A DNA stretch of 64,000 bases from Tubulanus polymorphus. Taxonomy: Eukaryota > Nemertea > Palaeonemertea > Tubulaniformes > Tubulanidae. Each line of letters starts with the position of its first letter. The stretch's first letter is position 1. Shown piece by piece: positions 1-12,900 of this stretch. The notes beneath the pieces were generated by a model. That model was not told the origin of the DNA. It did not search any database and worked only from the letters and a program-made list of their open reading frames with translations. Both the position numbers and the translations under genes were made by a program. The DNA is taken from contig NC_134025.1 of NCBI RefSeq assembly GCF_964204645.1, positions 27,000,001-27,064,000 on the forward strand. Direction: 5' to 3'.

Positions 1-599
1 GTTAAAGCGACGAGTCTTATCTTATCTTTGTATGACAAGTGAACAGCTTTGCCTTCTTTTTCTGAAGAGGATCAGTAAAATGCGGGGTATTAACGATTAT
101 CGAATAGGGGCTTTAGGATACTGAAAAAAAGGATGGCTACGAAAACTCCTTTTCATAATTCAAGTTGTTGGCTAATAGTCAGATTTTTTACTTCTTTAGC
201 AGACGTTAATTAGGGCTACCTAATCATTGGTGAGAAGCTTTTATTTTCACATGAGTTTTCGCCAAGGGTTTTTGAAAATGTCCGATCATGAAACTAAACC
301 ACAGACAGGTTACTGACTATTTTAAGAGCTGCTTGATACAATAAGGAATGGAGTGTGATTTTAATTGTCTAATTCAAATTGATTGAATTTTAACATTCTT
401 CATTCATAGCAATGAATTTTGCAAAATTAAAAAGTTGAAGGAAAAAAAGATTAGTTAGTAAATGCATTGCATCAATAATGGGCAAGTTATTGAATAGATG
501 ATATAACTCGAGAAGTCTAAACACTATGGGACAGGTTTTGACATGTTAGGAATTGTGCACAAATATAATTTGAATTGAATTGAAAATTGTTAGCGATAC
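1..599 (-). other. ACBD3 intron 1 (partial)
   Basis: Sequence downstream, on the minus strand, of the ACBD3 first-exon splice donor. It is AT-rich, and I see no second ACBD3 exon, RNA gene or repeat. The rest of ACBD3 must lie left of the window. Confidence 0.5.
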
Positions 600-732
600 C
601 TTTGTAGAAAATCAACGCTAATTTGTACAACTCATCGAGTGAGAACCCCCAATCTTCTTTAAAATCATGGTCTACGCCGTTGACATTAGTTTCTGGGCTA
701 TTTATTTCGTTTTCGACAGTAATTTCGGTCAT
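600..732 (-). CDS. ACBD3: ACBD3 (GCP60) first coding exon, partial gene
   Basis: First coding exon of a Golgi-resident acyl-CoA-binding-domain protein. The family tethers PI4KB and giantin/golgin partners to the Golgi and helps maintain its structure. The exon encodes 44 residues plus one base. An acidic, Asn/Glu-rich leader is followed by DWGFSLDELYKLALIFYK, which matches the start of the acyl-CoA-binding domain as I remember it from vertebrate ACBD3 (WGF.LEELY.LAL.F.K). The splice donor (GTATCG) falls in the Lys-Glu region where the domain continues. The start is the first ATG, at 732. Only the extreme N-terminus is in the window, so the assignment rests on about 18 residues. It is divergent from GINS1, with 322 bp between start codons. 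Confidence 0.62.
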
Positions 733-1054
733 TTTGACAGATTTCCTCTAGCAGAAATCTAAGAACCCGGAAGTAAGCCACGTAACAAGCACTTGCACCA
801 TCTAGCGGTCATTCTCAGGGTTCTCCTACAACATGGATATTTAATAACGTAGGCGTAAAACCATTATCCTCGGATCGCCGGATTGAATCCCGGCAGCCCG
901 CCAGCATCAGCTGTCAGACGTCTCGTAACCGCACAGAGCGAGTTCTGCCGACCGTGTGGAGGCACCCGGTAAAAATAAACATTCAATCTGTGTGATTACT
1001 TTTGATGAAATCTTTAGCCATTTGAGGTGGAATCCATGGTTTTTTGAATTAAAG
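733..1054. promoter_or_regulatory. Bidirectional promoter, ACBD3/GINS1
   Basis: The start codons of ACBD3 (-) and GINS1 (+) are 322 bp apart, so both 5' UTRs and promoters must lie here. No TATA box is evident. At 797-810 the sequence ACCATCTAGCGGTC reads on the minus strand as a close fit to the CTCF core (CCGCTAGATGG). Two short upstream ORFs precede the GINS1 ATG on the plus strand (ATGs near 1004 and 1035) if transcription starts far enough upstream. Confidence 0.5.
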
Positions 1055-2224
1055 ATGTTTGGTGAGAAAGGACTAGAGTTGATTCGTGATTTACAAAGAA
1101 GTCTTGAAGCTTCTTTACCGCCATACAATGTAAGTAGCAAGAGAAAAACAACCGAGTTGGCACTGGCAGTTGAGTAACTGACGTACTAAATATCAATAAT
1201 AACATTTCTTATACATTGTTTCCTAATAATTAGGAGGATGGGGTACGTCAAGTTTTAGAAGAAATGAAAGCGCTGTTTGAACAAAACCAAAAAGATGTGT
1301 AAGTATCAAGTCGCTTTCATTTCTAACAGTTGTCCAATTATGTATATATATATATATGTATCTGCAGCCGACAGATGATGATGATGATGATGATATATGA
1401 TAATTAAATTTTTGTCCAATTCATGGATGCCTGTATTTTTCGTTAACCCGCAGGTCGTCAACAGTTGCTGGTGAAAGTGGTTTGTTCGCAGGTATTCAGC
1501 TACGCCATGCAGCATTAGAAAGAAACAAAAGATGTTTGTTGGCTTACTTGTAAGTATGAACCGAGTCTAAAAGGGTATATCATCTATTTGAGAGATTTCT
1601 GTCGTATTAATTTGTGTTGTAAATCGGTTAATCATTTCAGTTACAATCGTCTGATACAGATTAGACAAATGAGATGGGAATTTGGAAGCGTTCTTCCAGC
1701 TGATATCAAATATAACCTCAACGATCAAGAGGTCATCTAGATTCTTTATTTTCTCCAGTCACCGAAACGTTCTAGAAGAAATTGCTAATTTTTCTCATAT
1801 TTACAGATCCAATGGTTTAATAAGTATAATAAATCATTAGCCAACTACATGCGGTCAATTGGAACTGAAGGGTTGGACCTGACTCAGGATATAAAACCAC
1901 CAAAAGCTCTGTATATAGAGGTAAATAGGGGATTGATTTCGGTTTGAATACCATGTATAAACACACTTATTTCAAATGTTTTCTTTATAATTAGGTTCGT
2001 TGTTTAGTCGACCACGGAGAGTTTGAAACTCAAGATGGAAATGTTGTTTTACTGAAGAAAAACAGTCAGGTATATTCAATATATTACACTCATGAGTGCG
2101 ATTCATGTAATGTCGGTGGAATTTAACTCTTCTGTGTAATTTTCGTGTATTGTAGCATTTTCTGTTGAGATCTGAATGCGAACAGCTTGTAAGACAAGGA
2201 ATACTGGAGCATATCGTTCATTAG
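1055..2224 (+). CDS. GINS1: DNA replication complex GINS protein PSF1
   Basis: Subunit of the GINS tetramer (SLD5-PSF1-PSF2-PSF3), which binds MCM2-7 and CDC45 to form the CMG replicative helicase. Seven exons join in phase: 1055-1129, 1234-1298, 1454-1549, 1641-1731, 1807-1920, 1995-2069 and 2156-2224. They give 194 residues; the human protein has about 196. The N-terminal A-domain begins [14 protein letters not shown] and includes [16 protein letters not shown] and [10 protein letters not shown]. The C-terminal B-domain includes [26 protein letters not shown] and the end [11 protein letters not shown], all characteristic of PSF1. All junctions are GT-AG. The start is the first in-frame ATG. 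A polyadenylation signal lies 69 bp past the stop. The gene converges on MAPKBP1. Confidence 0.96.
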
Positions 2225-2292
2225 ACATATGGTGCTAAATCAATGCATAACCTCGCCGCCTGTAATGGATTTAACGTGTACATATAATATTT

Positions 2293-2298
2293 AATAAA
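2293..2298 (+). terminator. GINS1 polyadenylation signal
   Basis: AATAAA, 69 bp downstream of the GINS1 stop codon. Confidence 0.7.
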
Positions 2299-2386
2299 CT
2301 GTCATTTCGCTGAATATATAGAATTTTTCACCCCTTTTTCATAAATCATAAGGACAGGCAATAGATATGTCATACAAAGGTACATT

Positions 2387-2392
2387 TTTATT
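2387..2392 (-). terminator. Distal polyadenylation signal of MAPKBP1
   Basis: AATAAA on the minus strand (TTTATT on plus), about 1 kb past the MAPKBP1 stop. A second minus-strand AATAAA near 3250 would give a 3' UTR of about 150 nt. Either may be used. Confidence 0.45.
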
Positions 2393-3395
2393 TCCGAAAC
2401 AAAATATATTTACAAAAGAAGAATAAGTTATGCAGGGTTGATTTGATGGTTACATGATAAATACACTCGCTTCAATACACAATGTTGGTTAATATTGAAA
2501 GACTAGAGGCCAAAAGTAAACACGATTTTCATGATTCGATGATTCGCGTTTCGACTTCAGTTTCAACCCCTTATTCACACAGCCAATACCGATGTCACTA
2601 GGGTATACATGACGCTGTTATCGATACACAATAGTTAATTAGCCTCAAGCTTTCAGTTATTTTAGATTATTCACCGAGTAGACAAATAGCAAGGTTAAGC
2701 TGCATATTCATGTAATTAATATAAACGAGCTACACGGTAGCTACTAAGAGGCCAACTAAATATTTATCATTTCGACAAATGCAAACTTTGTTTTTACATT
2801 CACTAGGCTTGTTGATAATCTGAAGTAAGCTCTCATTAAGCACCAGAATGATCCGCAATTTTTTTACCGTCATAACGTAAACGTTAAGTCCCTAAATGCT
2901 ATTATTCTCACTTCACAAAATTTGCCCTCAACAATGCTAGTACTACAGATTAGAAATAAAACTACAAAGGCGGTTCAAATCAAAACTTTGTTTTTATGGA
3001 CACAAATTGATTAAGCTACCGATTATCACTGATTTTGCATAGCTAATTACATGGAAGAATAAATCAGAATTTTGTGCAGCAGTTTCTCAAACAAAAACGA
3101 GATTCTTTCACCACTCGAAGAACATCTTTACGAGATCACAGACTGCTTGGTAATAAATGCCAATGCCGAAGTCAGTTGTTAAACGATAAACATTCTAAAA
3201 CTTATGATAAATGGGCTGACACTTACAACATACATATTGTCGTTACTAGATTTATTTCGGACCAGCAAACCTGCCCAATTTTTCAAGATTGCTAATGGGA
3301 AAGACCTCAGAAATTACACAATAGGTATGTGTACACGCAGAACTCAGAATGACTATTTCTATGCATGCATAGTTCATAACGAGAAGAATAAAACA

Positions 3396-3991
3396 TCAGC
3401 AGTCTGTTTCTAAAGTTGGTCCGATTGATTCCGTACTCTCGCTCATAATCCTCTCTTGTACGATAGATATGACTTTGTCCGATATCTTATTAGAGTATTG
3501 TTCTAGTAAAGGAGTGAACAGCGCTAGCATACTGTCGCTTAGACCATCCGTTAATTCGGCTAGATCCTCGGTAGTTTGACACATACTATCTCTGCGATCA
3601 ATTAGACGAGTGTCTTCAATTGAATTGTCATCGACCGAGGCAATCATCGTTCTCACTTCGCTGAATGCATTCCTCAATGTTTCCAATACATGAGTCGCTT
3701 TATCGCTGGGCATTTTTGTGTTGACAGTTTGTACCTTGAATATTAAAAATATTCACATATACTGCATGAACAATTACGAATTTCATTTATCAACACCTAT
3801 GTAAGCATGATTTTCACACTACATATACACTGGTATTAGATTTCAATAGGTGTGAAAAGTGAGTTAAGAAATTGCTTCCTGGTATCGAACAGCGTAAGAG
3901 AAATCCGAACTTACCTTTTGATACATATTAGTAGCTTTAAGCACTGATCGCTTGAGATCTGTAACAGTTTGGGTGCAGGATTCCATGATAG
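3396..3991 (-). other. MAPKBP1 C-terminal helical/dimerisation exons
   Basis: The last two coding exons (3915-3991 and 3396-3734) encode residues 1906-2044. Heptad-like stretches include [36 protein letters not shown] and [19 protein letters not shown]. This matches the C-terminal leucine-rich helix of WDR62, which mediates dimerisation in that family. The acceptor of the final exon is AAG, a weaker form than CAG. It is chosen because it keeps frame and gives a continuous helix. Confidence 0.78.
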
Positions 3992-6900
3992 CTGAAGAAC
4001 AGAATATACCACATCAATGTATCAATTAAACCAAATCTAAATTCACAAAATCTGTAAAATAGCATGAGTTTTGACTTATGATACGCTATGAAATAGCCTA
4101 TCAAAATACGATCAATTACTGCATAAATTTTGCCCTCTAGTTACCTCTTTCAGTAACAGAGATTGAAATATCCTGTGAATTACTGCAGGTACTGTTACCC
4201 ACGTTGAAGAATGTCAACTGGTGGATTGAACACACTACACAGGTAACTACTGCTAAAACATGTATGTGTCTGACGATGGTTAATTGAGCATGAATTACTA
4301 ATTCACTTACAGAGTGGGGACAGTAATTGGATTGAAAAGAATTATGTAATATATACTGTCCTGTGGTTCAATGAATAGGTCAAGTCTAGTGATATAGTAT
4401 AACTTGGACTCTTTGCTTTAAGAGTCCAGGACTATATTCAAAATGTTGTGATACTAACTTTTTATGTGCCTACAACAACTATCGTGATAATTGAAGGCAT
4501 TCCTATGACAGTGACTTATGTTAATCAAGCAGAACTGATTTACATTACCAGTACATATCAAACAATGCTTACCTGTATCCTCTGCACTCATTGACAATCG
4601 TCTGGTCGTTAATGGTAGGTTTAGACGCCCTCTGTCAGGAGAATTTCCACCGCCAATACTGTAATAAGAGGCAAGACCGGGATATGAACCAAACCATCTG
4701 TAATACATAACGGTGCAAACACGGTCTACACTCTAAAGACAGGAAAGCTAGCAACAAATGGGTTATAAGCCAGATCCAAAGCCAGAGTAATCTACTTTTC
4801 TAAGATTTTAGAGTTTTCCAAATACCTGAAATATGGCTCATTTACCCTGACTCTAGATTTGTAAGATTAAATCATGCTAGGCAAAGTTCCTCTCTGCATC
4901 GATATGCCAAGATAAAATCAGTAAATTGCATCTAAATCAACCAGTATTATAAAAGGACACCAGTCCTACTGATGCGATCTGTTAAGTGTGAAATGATGCT
5001 AAATGGTGAATTATAGTCATTAAACAAATATTCTCAAGAAATGCCAGCATCCACAAGCAGTTAATTATCTACATTAAGTAATCTATGACAGAGACGTCAT
5101 GAAGCAAGCATTGATAGGATATGAAAGTTTTTTTTTATCTGGATAGTTATTATGGCATCATCATTATGGGATTCATTCATTAAATTTCAGCCGATCCAAT
5201 CGTATCGTATGTACCTACATCACAAACATGCAACAACAGATTAACTAGACAGAATACATGACATACATTTTGATAGCTTCATACTAGAAGAAAATCATAC
5301 ATAATGTAACTTAGATTCACACCGATTACATGTAAAAAGCTTACACAAGCCTACAGCTTACATGAAACATAAGTCTTAAGCTTACATGAATTGACTACCG
5401 ATTTATAGGCTATATGCTCGGGTATAAAACACAACAGAATTTTAAATAGAATATTTCGACCTTACCTGGGAAACTTTCTTGGAGAAGTCTGTTGTTCAGA
5501 CGACACCGGACTGGCAGACATAACGGGCGTGGCCGTAACTGTCGTTATTGTTGTATTACTGGAACTGGTAGCGGTTGTCATGGTGACCAACGGTGCAGAT
5601 TGAGAGGTAGATGATTTGGCTAAGTGGTTCAAGAATGCAGTCGACGTACAACAAACAGGACTCGTTTTCGGAGCGGTGACCATCGAAACTGTTATAGGTG
5701 TTGTCAATGTGACTTTAGCTGTAGTTCCTGATGTCGGTGGCTTCAGTTCGTCTGTCATTGTCGATGTCGTGGAATGTACTGTATTTTGCTGCACAGTCGA
5801 AGGTGACTTACTGGTGGTCCCATTAAATTCAAACTTATTTATCTTCGCGCTGACCGGTGAACTATCGAACCTGCGAATCATCCGCGGTGAATTCGTGCGT
5901 TTTGGCGAAACGTCACGCGGACTCGAATTGAATTTTCTCCTCTGAGAAGGCGAGCTCGGAGGGTTTCTCCGTGTCGGTGACGATTCTCGACGGGGTCGCG
6001 TCGGAGACGTATCGCGATTTCTATCCGACACCGTCTCTCCGGAGATCGCTGTGGTTGTCGTTACTTTATGAATCAAAAAAGACGACGACGATGTTGACTG
6101 ATGACTAGTAGTGATGTTATTCGTACCAGTTTGTACACTATTATACGAAGAAGAATACGAACTATGCTGCGTTAGATTAGAATTAATATTACTGACGACT
6201 ATAGTAGCAGAAGAGATCATTTTCTCTTCAGATTTCGAAGAGAGAATAATGTTACTGATTGCAGATGTGACGGGAACATTCTGTGATATGATGCCTATTC
6301 GTCGCGAGCGTTCTAGATATGGTTCTTTCACCGGTGACTGATCCTTTACGGGTAAGTCCATCGGACTAGCATCTCCGATATCGGCGACCGATACCGGAGT
6401 AGCCGGCGGCGAGGGTTCGTTATTACCCCTCGTGTGAGGAGTATCCGATACGGTCGATAACGCGTCGCTGATCGTATCTGAAAATGACACTCGACGCATT
6501 TCGGAATCGGAGTTTTTAGCGTCATCGTTGTCGGAATTTTGCGACGACTCCGATCGAAAGTCTTTCGAATACTGGTTCGACTTCATTGCACGTTTCATGA
6601 AAGCTTCTTTTCGACTGCGACTTAAAGCGGCGATCGGTAACATCGTGGGTGGTGGCATCGCTATACGATCTGCTTCCTCGTTACACGAACAATCGCATTT
6701 ATTATCAGTATCAACCGATGATATCGAGTCGGCGCTTTTGCTCATTTCATTCGAAGTATCGGCTTTTGGTTTTTGGTACGCCCGGAAACTGTCCGATACG
6801 TTGCGACGAATGTTCCTCGGCGAAGGAGGTAAATCTTTAACCATCGATTGAACGTCGAGACTTCGCGGATCAGGGTGCGGAAGATTTCGCCTCGTTTTCG

Positions 6901-9900
6901 GAAGAGGACTTCCCGGTTTGCCACTTTCACAACTCACATCCGTTGAATTAGTCTCCTCGCTCTCTTCGTCGACTCCAGATGAAAGGTTAGGCGAAGATAC
7001 AAAATTAGGAGGCATCGATAATCGTTCTTTTCTCCACTTTCTCGGTGATGATGACGGACCTGTTATTGAAGTTACTGAACTTGATTTAGTCGACAGGACA
7101 GTGGACTCTTCACGACTGACCAACGATGTCGAAGAGGCGGTCTTCGAAAAGATGCCTCTTGTTTTCGACTTTTTCTTCTCTTCGCCAACTTTGGTAAGAT
7201 TCTTTTCTGACTTGCTGCGACTTGACGATATAGTTTCTCTAGCGTACGACCGAGATTTCAGTGAACTCGAATACGTATCACGAGCTGAAGAGAAAATCAA
7301 TAGAGCACATGAAAATCAAAACATAAAATTTGTAAGTATTTTATGATTATTAGATTTCTTTCAAGCATTCTAAGATTATCTGGATCAATTTCCAAGTGTA
7401 ATTAAGACACTTAAACGTTGATTAGGGAAAATACAAATGATTCTAGGAAATCAAGAGAGTGCCTTCATGCAGCTTTACGTGGAGTCAAATTCTAATGAAC
7501 TGGAACATGTGCTGCATCACTATCAAAACAGATAATCAAGAATATGTATAAATCTGAGGATGTTATCAATTAAATTTCGCGATCAATCTCATCAAGATTG
7601 CTATTTCTGAAAGATACAGGTTTTAAGATGAGCTGATACTGTATTGCTATGATAAAATTACTGAATCTTAAAGACAAATAACTTAGAATAACATCTCAAC
7701 ACTTTGATATTTCTAGAACAATGGTTCTACCTATGCTAAGTTGTAAACTGAGTTCTGGGCAATTTCGAATGATTTGTGCTTTGCTTAAGCAAGTTGAGGA
7801 TCACATGTGTTCTGGTACAGATCTTTCACACATCACACTACCAGATTAGAATTAAACATGATGTACATATAGGACATGCAGTTCATAATGATATATTCTT
7901 GCAACAGCAAACAGAATGCAATGTGATAGGAAGAGATACATTGCATCAAAATAGAGCAAATAAGAGTGATTTCACCATGTTTCATCATGTTGTTAAAATG
8001 TACTTAAAAACAAAGCCTTCTGTAGTAAAAACAATGCCTATGAACAGCCTCATTTAAGGACATTTGATAATTCTAACGTGGCTAAATAAACAAAAGGCTT
8101 TGCTACAGATTAAAGTATAGAATGTTAGCGTAATTTGATAACAGTAACTATTAATGTCAAAAGCCAATTTCATCAAAACTTAAAAAAATGGTGAGAAAGG
8201 AAATCATTGATGTAGAATATTGAACAGAGTGCTAATAATCACAGTCTAAGCAGCGCCCCTAGTAAGACTAGGCAGCATTACCATAACGTTGCATAGAGCC
8301 CCTTCTGCCTCCCGATTGGGCCTGAGATCGAGAGAGGTCAGAAATTGACCAACTCTTTCGCAGATTTTGCGGTTGTTGCCACATTAGCCCGAGTTTCAAG
8401 CCACCTAAAAATTAATATTTGCAATGAATGAAAAAAGCGATTAACTACGCCTAAATAAATCAAGCTCACTTCAGTTTTCGTTTCAGCAGAAACTTAAAAT
8501 GGTCAACGAATGTTTATCTTTAGCTATTCAAAGCAAGTTTTATACAAGGTTAAGAATAAGTTACAAAACCGTATTCAAGCAAAAATTTGTGAATGAGTAA
8601 AAAATGAATAATGAAGCGAATATTGATTTCAGTGAAGTGTTCAATCCCTCTAATGTATTTCGGTGTATTTACAACTGTGACTTTTAACATCTCCCGGGCA
8701 AATGCCAGTCTTTTCATGCGCGGTTACTTCACAAACATGCGAAAGACAAAGATGATGAAGAGAATCTAAAACTAAATGGAAAAAACTTCGATCGATAGAA
8801 TAGAAAATGAATCAGAATCTATCAACTATAACCTTAGAGAACTACTGGTATCTATCATAGAACTAATATCGACATTATCCACCGTATCAGGCTCCATAAC
8901 CCCTGACACTATAGCAATTTCAAAAAACATAAATCACAAATAAATGATGATGACAACTTTAATAGGGTTGATGAGAAACTAAATGGGAAATCAATGCTAG
9001 GTTAAAACATCGCAGACACAGCACTCGAGTCAGGAATGAATGGATGAGTGTACGATGATGACATTATTGTTGGATTAAAGCTAGTAGCGATCGATGACAT
9101 TTTGTAAATGACAACACCGTGGGTTTTTACGCTTACCAGATTCTTCAACATCTTCACCTGTTGTTGATGTACCGGTAATGAAAATATGTCATGCTTATAC
9201 TGTTCTGATTAACATAACGTGTATTCAATTTGTGCATGCTAGAATCAAGCATATCATGCCTTCTGTTGTCTATTTGATGTTAATAGTTCATCTAGTTACT
9301 GTGAGACAGGCAGTATCTTTATTGATGTTTTTAGAAGAGGATGAAATTGTCCCGAATGCATATTTATCATAGGACTAAGCACATATTCATCTGGCATCAA
9401 AAACCTGACTCATCAATGTGTCCATTATCACTAATGAATTATTGAAGCAGCATCCAGATGTGAGTAACTACACTCTAGCCAAAATGCTTCAACTGCACGT
9501 GCTATCAAAACTCTCAAAATATCAAGCGTCTGTGTTGAATGTGTACGTACCAGTAGTCTTGGGTTCAATGCTGACTCGTTTTTGAGCTCTTGGAAGAGTT
9601 CGACTGCCTTCGGTAACAACGGGTTTCTTCGCTGGTTCTATTTCAACAGCAATGTCCTAAAATATTCAGCAAAACGGCATAATAAACTATAGGATACAAG
9701 ATCGTGATCCTGAATACAGATACCGGTAAATATAATCTGCATAACTAACCTTATTGTTTAACTTAGTTGGTGGTGAATGGAGATCAGGGCTCGGTTGACT
9801 ATTATCACTTGTTGATTCCTGAAATCGAGAGAAATCAAATCTCATCTAATATCCAGCATAATAGCTGTGCAGAAAGAGAATATCTACTGTACTTACAGCT

Positions 9901-12900
9901 GATGACTTGTCATTTTGGTTCGCCATTGCTTGAGCGGCAAGATTTCTAAGAAAACAAAAACAGATTATCTACATATGTCTACGTTCATCATTTCATAAGA
10001 ATTATGGTAAGACCTGGAAAAAATTCATAGAAACCTGAAGTTAACAGCAAATACCGAGGCGAATTAGCAATAAATAAACCATCATCAAACATAAAGGAGA
10101 AGGATAATGATTGTATAAATACATGGTGTAATTATGTAACCTTTAATCTAGCCTTCAGTTAACTGCAGAAACTAAAATCATACATCTAACATGTGTGTGC
10201 AATATTTATGATAATCATCTCTGGACTTCTGTATGGTACACATATACCATCTACCAGTACAAAAAACCTTCCATGCGCCTATGCAGAAATTCAAATGCAA
10301 TAATGGTATAAAGAGATAAAGATTTCCTCAGAAGGTTCAAATTCCTGCATAGGGTAATGAATGATTTCTGGCGAAGCCGTATAATAGTAACACCTACCGA
10401 TACCTAGAGACAAACCATCTTCTAAAATGAACATAATTAATATTTGATTAAACCGCACAGCCAACTAAGTAGATAATTGATCGTTACAAATAATGATCTA
10501 ATAAGTAATCGGTACTATAAGATTCATTTAGCTCTAAGAGAAAAGAACTATTAACTACTATTACTAAGTAATAGAAATCCAAACCAAAAGGATGCGTTTT
10601 CAAACACACAAGTAAAATAAAATACATAAGTTCAAACCCTAGTATATTAGAAGTCAAGGAAAGTGGTTATGTACAAACTGTGCTTACAATATTTTCAAAT
10701 CGTCCAAGTAAAATGTACCTCATAAATCATTCACAAAAATCAATTCCAATTTATCAAACTGGTGTTTACATGTACTGTTATTGTATGTGTTATAGTTAGA
10801 ATTTGTGTATTTGAATGACTGTAAAAATCATCAATTCAAAATCAAAGCAGGAAAAATTACAAATGAATGATTTGTTAGCGGTCGTATGGTTTTGATAAAA
10901 TACCATGTGTTAATGATTGCTTACCTGGCTTCATTAAAACTAAAAGTTTGGACAAAAACAAGCAAAATTAGTCTTAATAAATAAACTCACAAAAAGGAAA
11001 ATGAATTCATTGAAAAACAGTGAAATGAATATAACACATAAGGATGCCTTACATCTGTTTAAAATAGCACTCGTACTGAAAACTAAAATCAGAACCTTTT
11101 ATGAAGTCTGAAAATTCCACTGAATCTTATTCATTTTTGGGAAAAGTGAAAATGAAAATATTCAAACAAAGACTAAAGCTATTGTGACATACACAGGCTG
11201 TCGTCACAGCAACATACCAGTATATGAGGGAAACTAAATGAGCTAAAGCTTAGAATAAATGGATGAATCATGCATTGATGGGTATCGCAGGTCTAAGCTC
11301 ACTGAAAACATATTATGGGTCACTCTGCTCTGAGCAGGCGGTAGAGTGCTGTGTGGCTTATGCACTGATTGCACACACCATGCCAGAGGCTAGTGACATG
11401 CGCTGTATCACAATTTACCTGCAAACAACCAGCTTTTTGAACAAGTTCAGATATCTCGGGGTACACATAGCGATTCTTCTGTGATCATAAAATAATGCAG
11501 GGTTCGGATTCAATGGGGTTAGAATGAAACTCGATAACAGTCGGTTGTAAAAAGGGGGGATAAATGAATGGTGGTGATAAATTGGTCTCATATTGGTATT
11601 TGAACAATTTCGAAAAAACAAAATGAAGCAAAATGAGTTGAAAATTGAATGTATTATGTTCGGGCATATTCTATATTGTACTGAACTGTATTGTTTATTG
11701 AGATATAGCTGTCGAAATGAATTTTACAACATGCTCATTGCAGAAGTTTGAGAATTGATTCTACTCGACTAAGTTAGTTAACTTAGTTTAGTAGAGAACA
11801 CCTCCCTAGTTTAGTTCAACATAAATCGATGAGGCTCTAATAGGCCTATTCTAAATCACGAAAAGCCTTTCATAATCTCTCCTTCTAAATTGTCTGTTCA
11901 CCAAAAACTAATTGATTCCATACCTTAGATGATTTTGCTGAGCCCTTGACAGAAACTTTGATGAAATGCTAAGTCTGTGAGAAGGTCCCGTTGCGCTAGT
12001 CAATGCGCTTTCTTCCGGTTGAGATAAAAACATCGAGGAGGCTCCCAGATTATCGAAGGTTTGTTTCAGATACTCTTCCTACAAAAAATGAAAGAATGTG
12101 TTAGTATCAGTGAGTTTAGTAATTGACAATTAGTCAGTTTTTTACGCGAAATGATTCAAAGATTCACAAATAAATGGATTATGAGACTGAAGGAAAATCT
12201 ATAAAGATATTGGCCATGAATTTTCATAAAGCTAGGATTATCAAATAAAGGTATGAGAAAAAGTTGCTATAAGGAGCTGAGGAATGAGGGCTGAAAAATC
12301 GAGCCATACACCAACAAGTGAAACAGCATATTTATTAGAAAGAATCTATCCTCCACAAATACAAACTCATTTACCCAAACTTTAATTCTTGAAGGATTGC
12401 TCTAGAATCATAACGATTACATGTTACTCAGTAAGTTCGTATTGCTATTTATACCATTTTCTAGTTACACATTATTTAACTCACCTTAGCAATTGGATCT
12501 GAGATAAACTCTTTATTGGGATCGAGAGGAGTTGTGGGACTGGATTCAATTTCTTCGTCGCTTGCATCGTCGATTGTATTCTCGGTCATCTCTGAATCGA
12601 GGTCCCTGCTCGATGCCGGATCTGAAGTTGTGCTGTCACTGTGTCGTAGGTTATTGCGACCACGTTTTAATTCCTCGGGCGACAAAGCGAAAACGTGAAA
12701 CGAGCTGTAAAGAAATACAGACAAATATATCAGTATTCAAACAGCCGTAGATCAAAGATTGGGTTTACCGGTACTCAATATATCACATTCTAATCCCTCA
12801 ACCTACTGACTAGCTGCTACTACGGAGCTCAAGGAAATATTTTCAATTCTTCATTCTGAGGCTGGGATTTAAAATCATTGTTAGAACATGAACCACGTGT

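Larger units (their letters stand above)
2225..3395. other. 3' UTRs between convergent GINS1 and MAPKBP1
   Basis: Contains the short GINS1 3' UTR and the presumed MAPKBP1 3' UTR. Small ORFs here (for example 3074-3295) have no recognisable content. The opposing polyadenylation signals are less than 100 bp apart. Confidence 0.5.

Noticed and set aside
956-1054. Upstream in-frame extension of GINS1
   Set aside because: It would begin at a non-ATG codon, and the ATG at 1055 matches the universal PSF1 N-terminus.
1376-1393. GAT/ATG triplet repeat that gives a His-rich ORF on the minus strand
   Set aside because: Simple repeat inside a GINS1 intron, not a coding region.
4145-4182. 38-nt segment on the minus strand with CAG acceptor and GTAACT donor inside a MAPKBP1 intron
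   Set aside because: Including it shifts the frame and destroys the C-terminal helix, while the flanking exons join perfectly without it. At most it is a poison exon.
5616-7346. Antisense ORFs of 76-142 codons opposite the giant MAPKBP1 exon
   Set aside because: They are open because of codon bias in the real exon and show no domain or splice context.
8268-8287. Stop codon shortly after the MAPKBP1 exon 8282-8404, suggesting an alternative C-terminus
   Set aside because: A good donor (GTAATG) precedes the stop and joins in phase to the next exon. An intron-retained form cannot be excluded but is not needed.
11417-11422. Back-to-back acceptor/donor TTTGCAG|GTAAAT on the minus strand (recursive-splicing site)
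   Set aside because: The intron is only about 1 kb; recursive splicing is known from very long introns. No other support.
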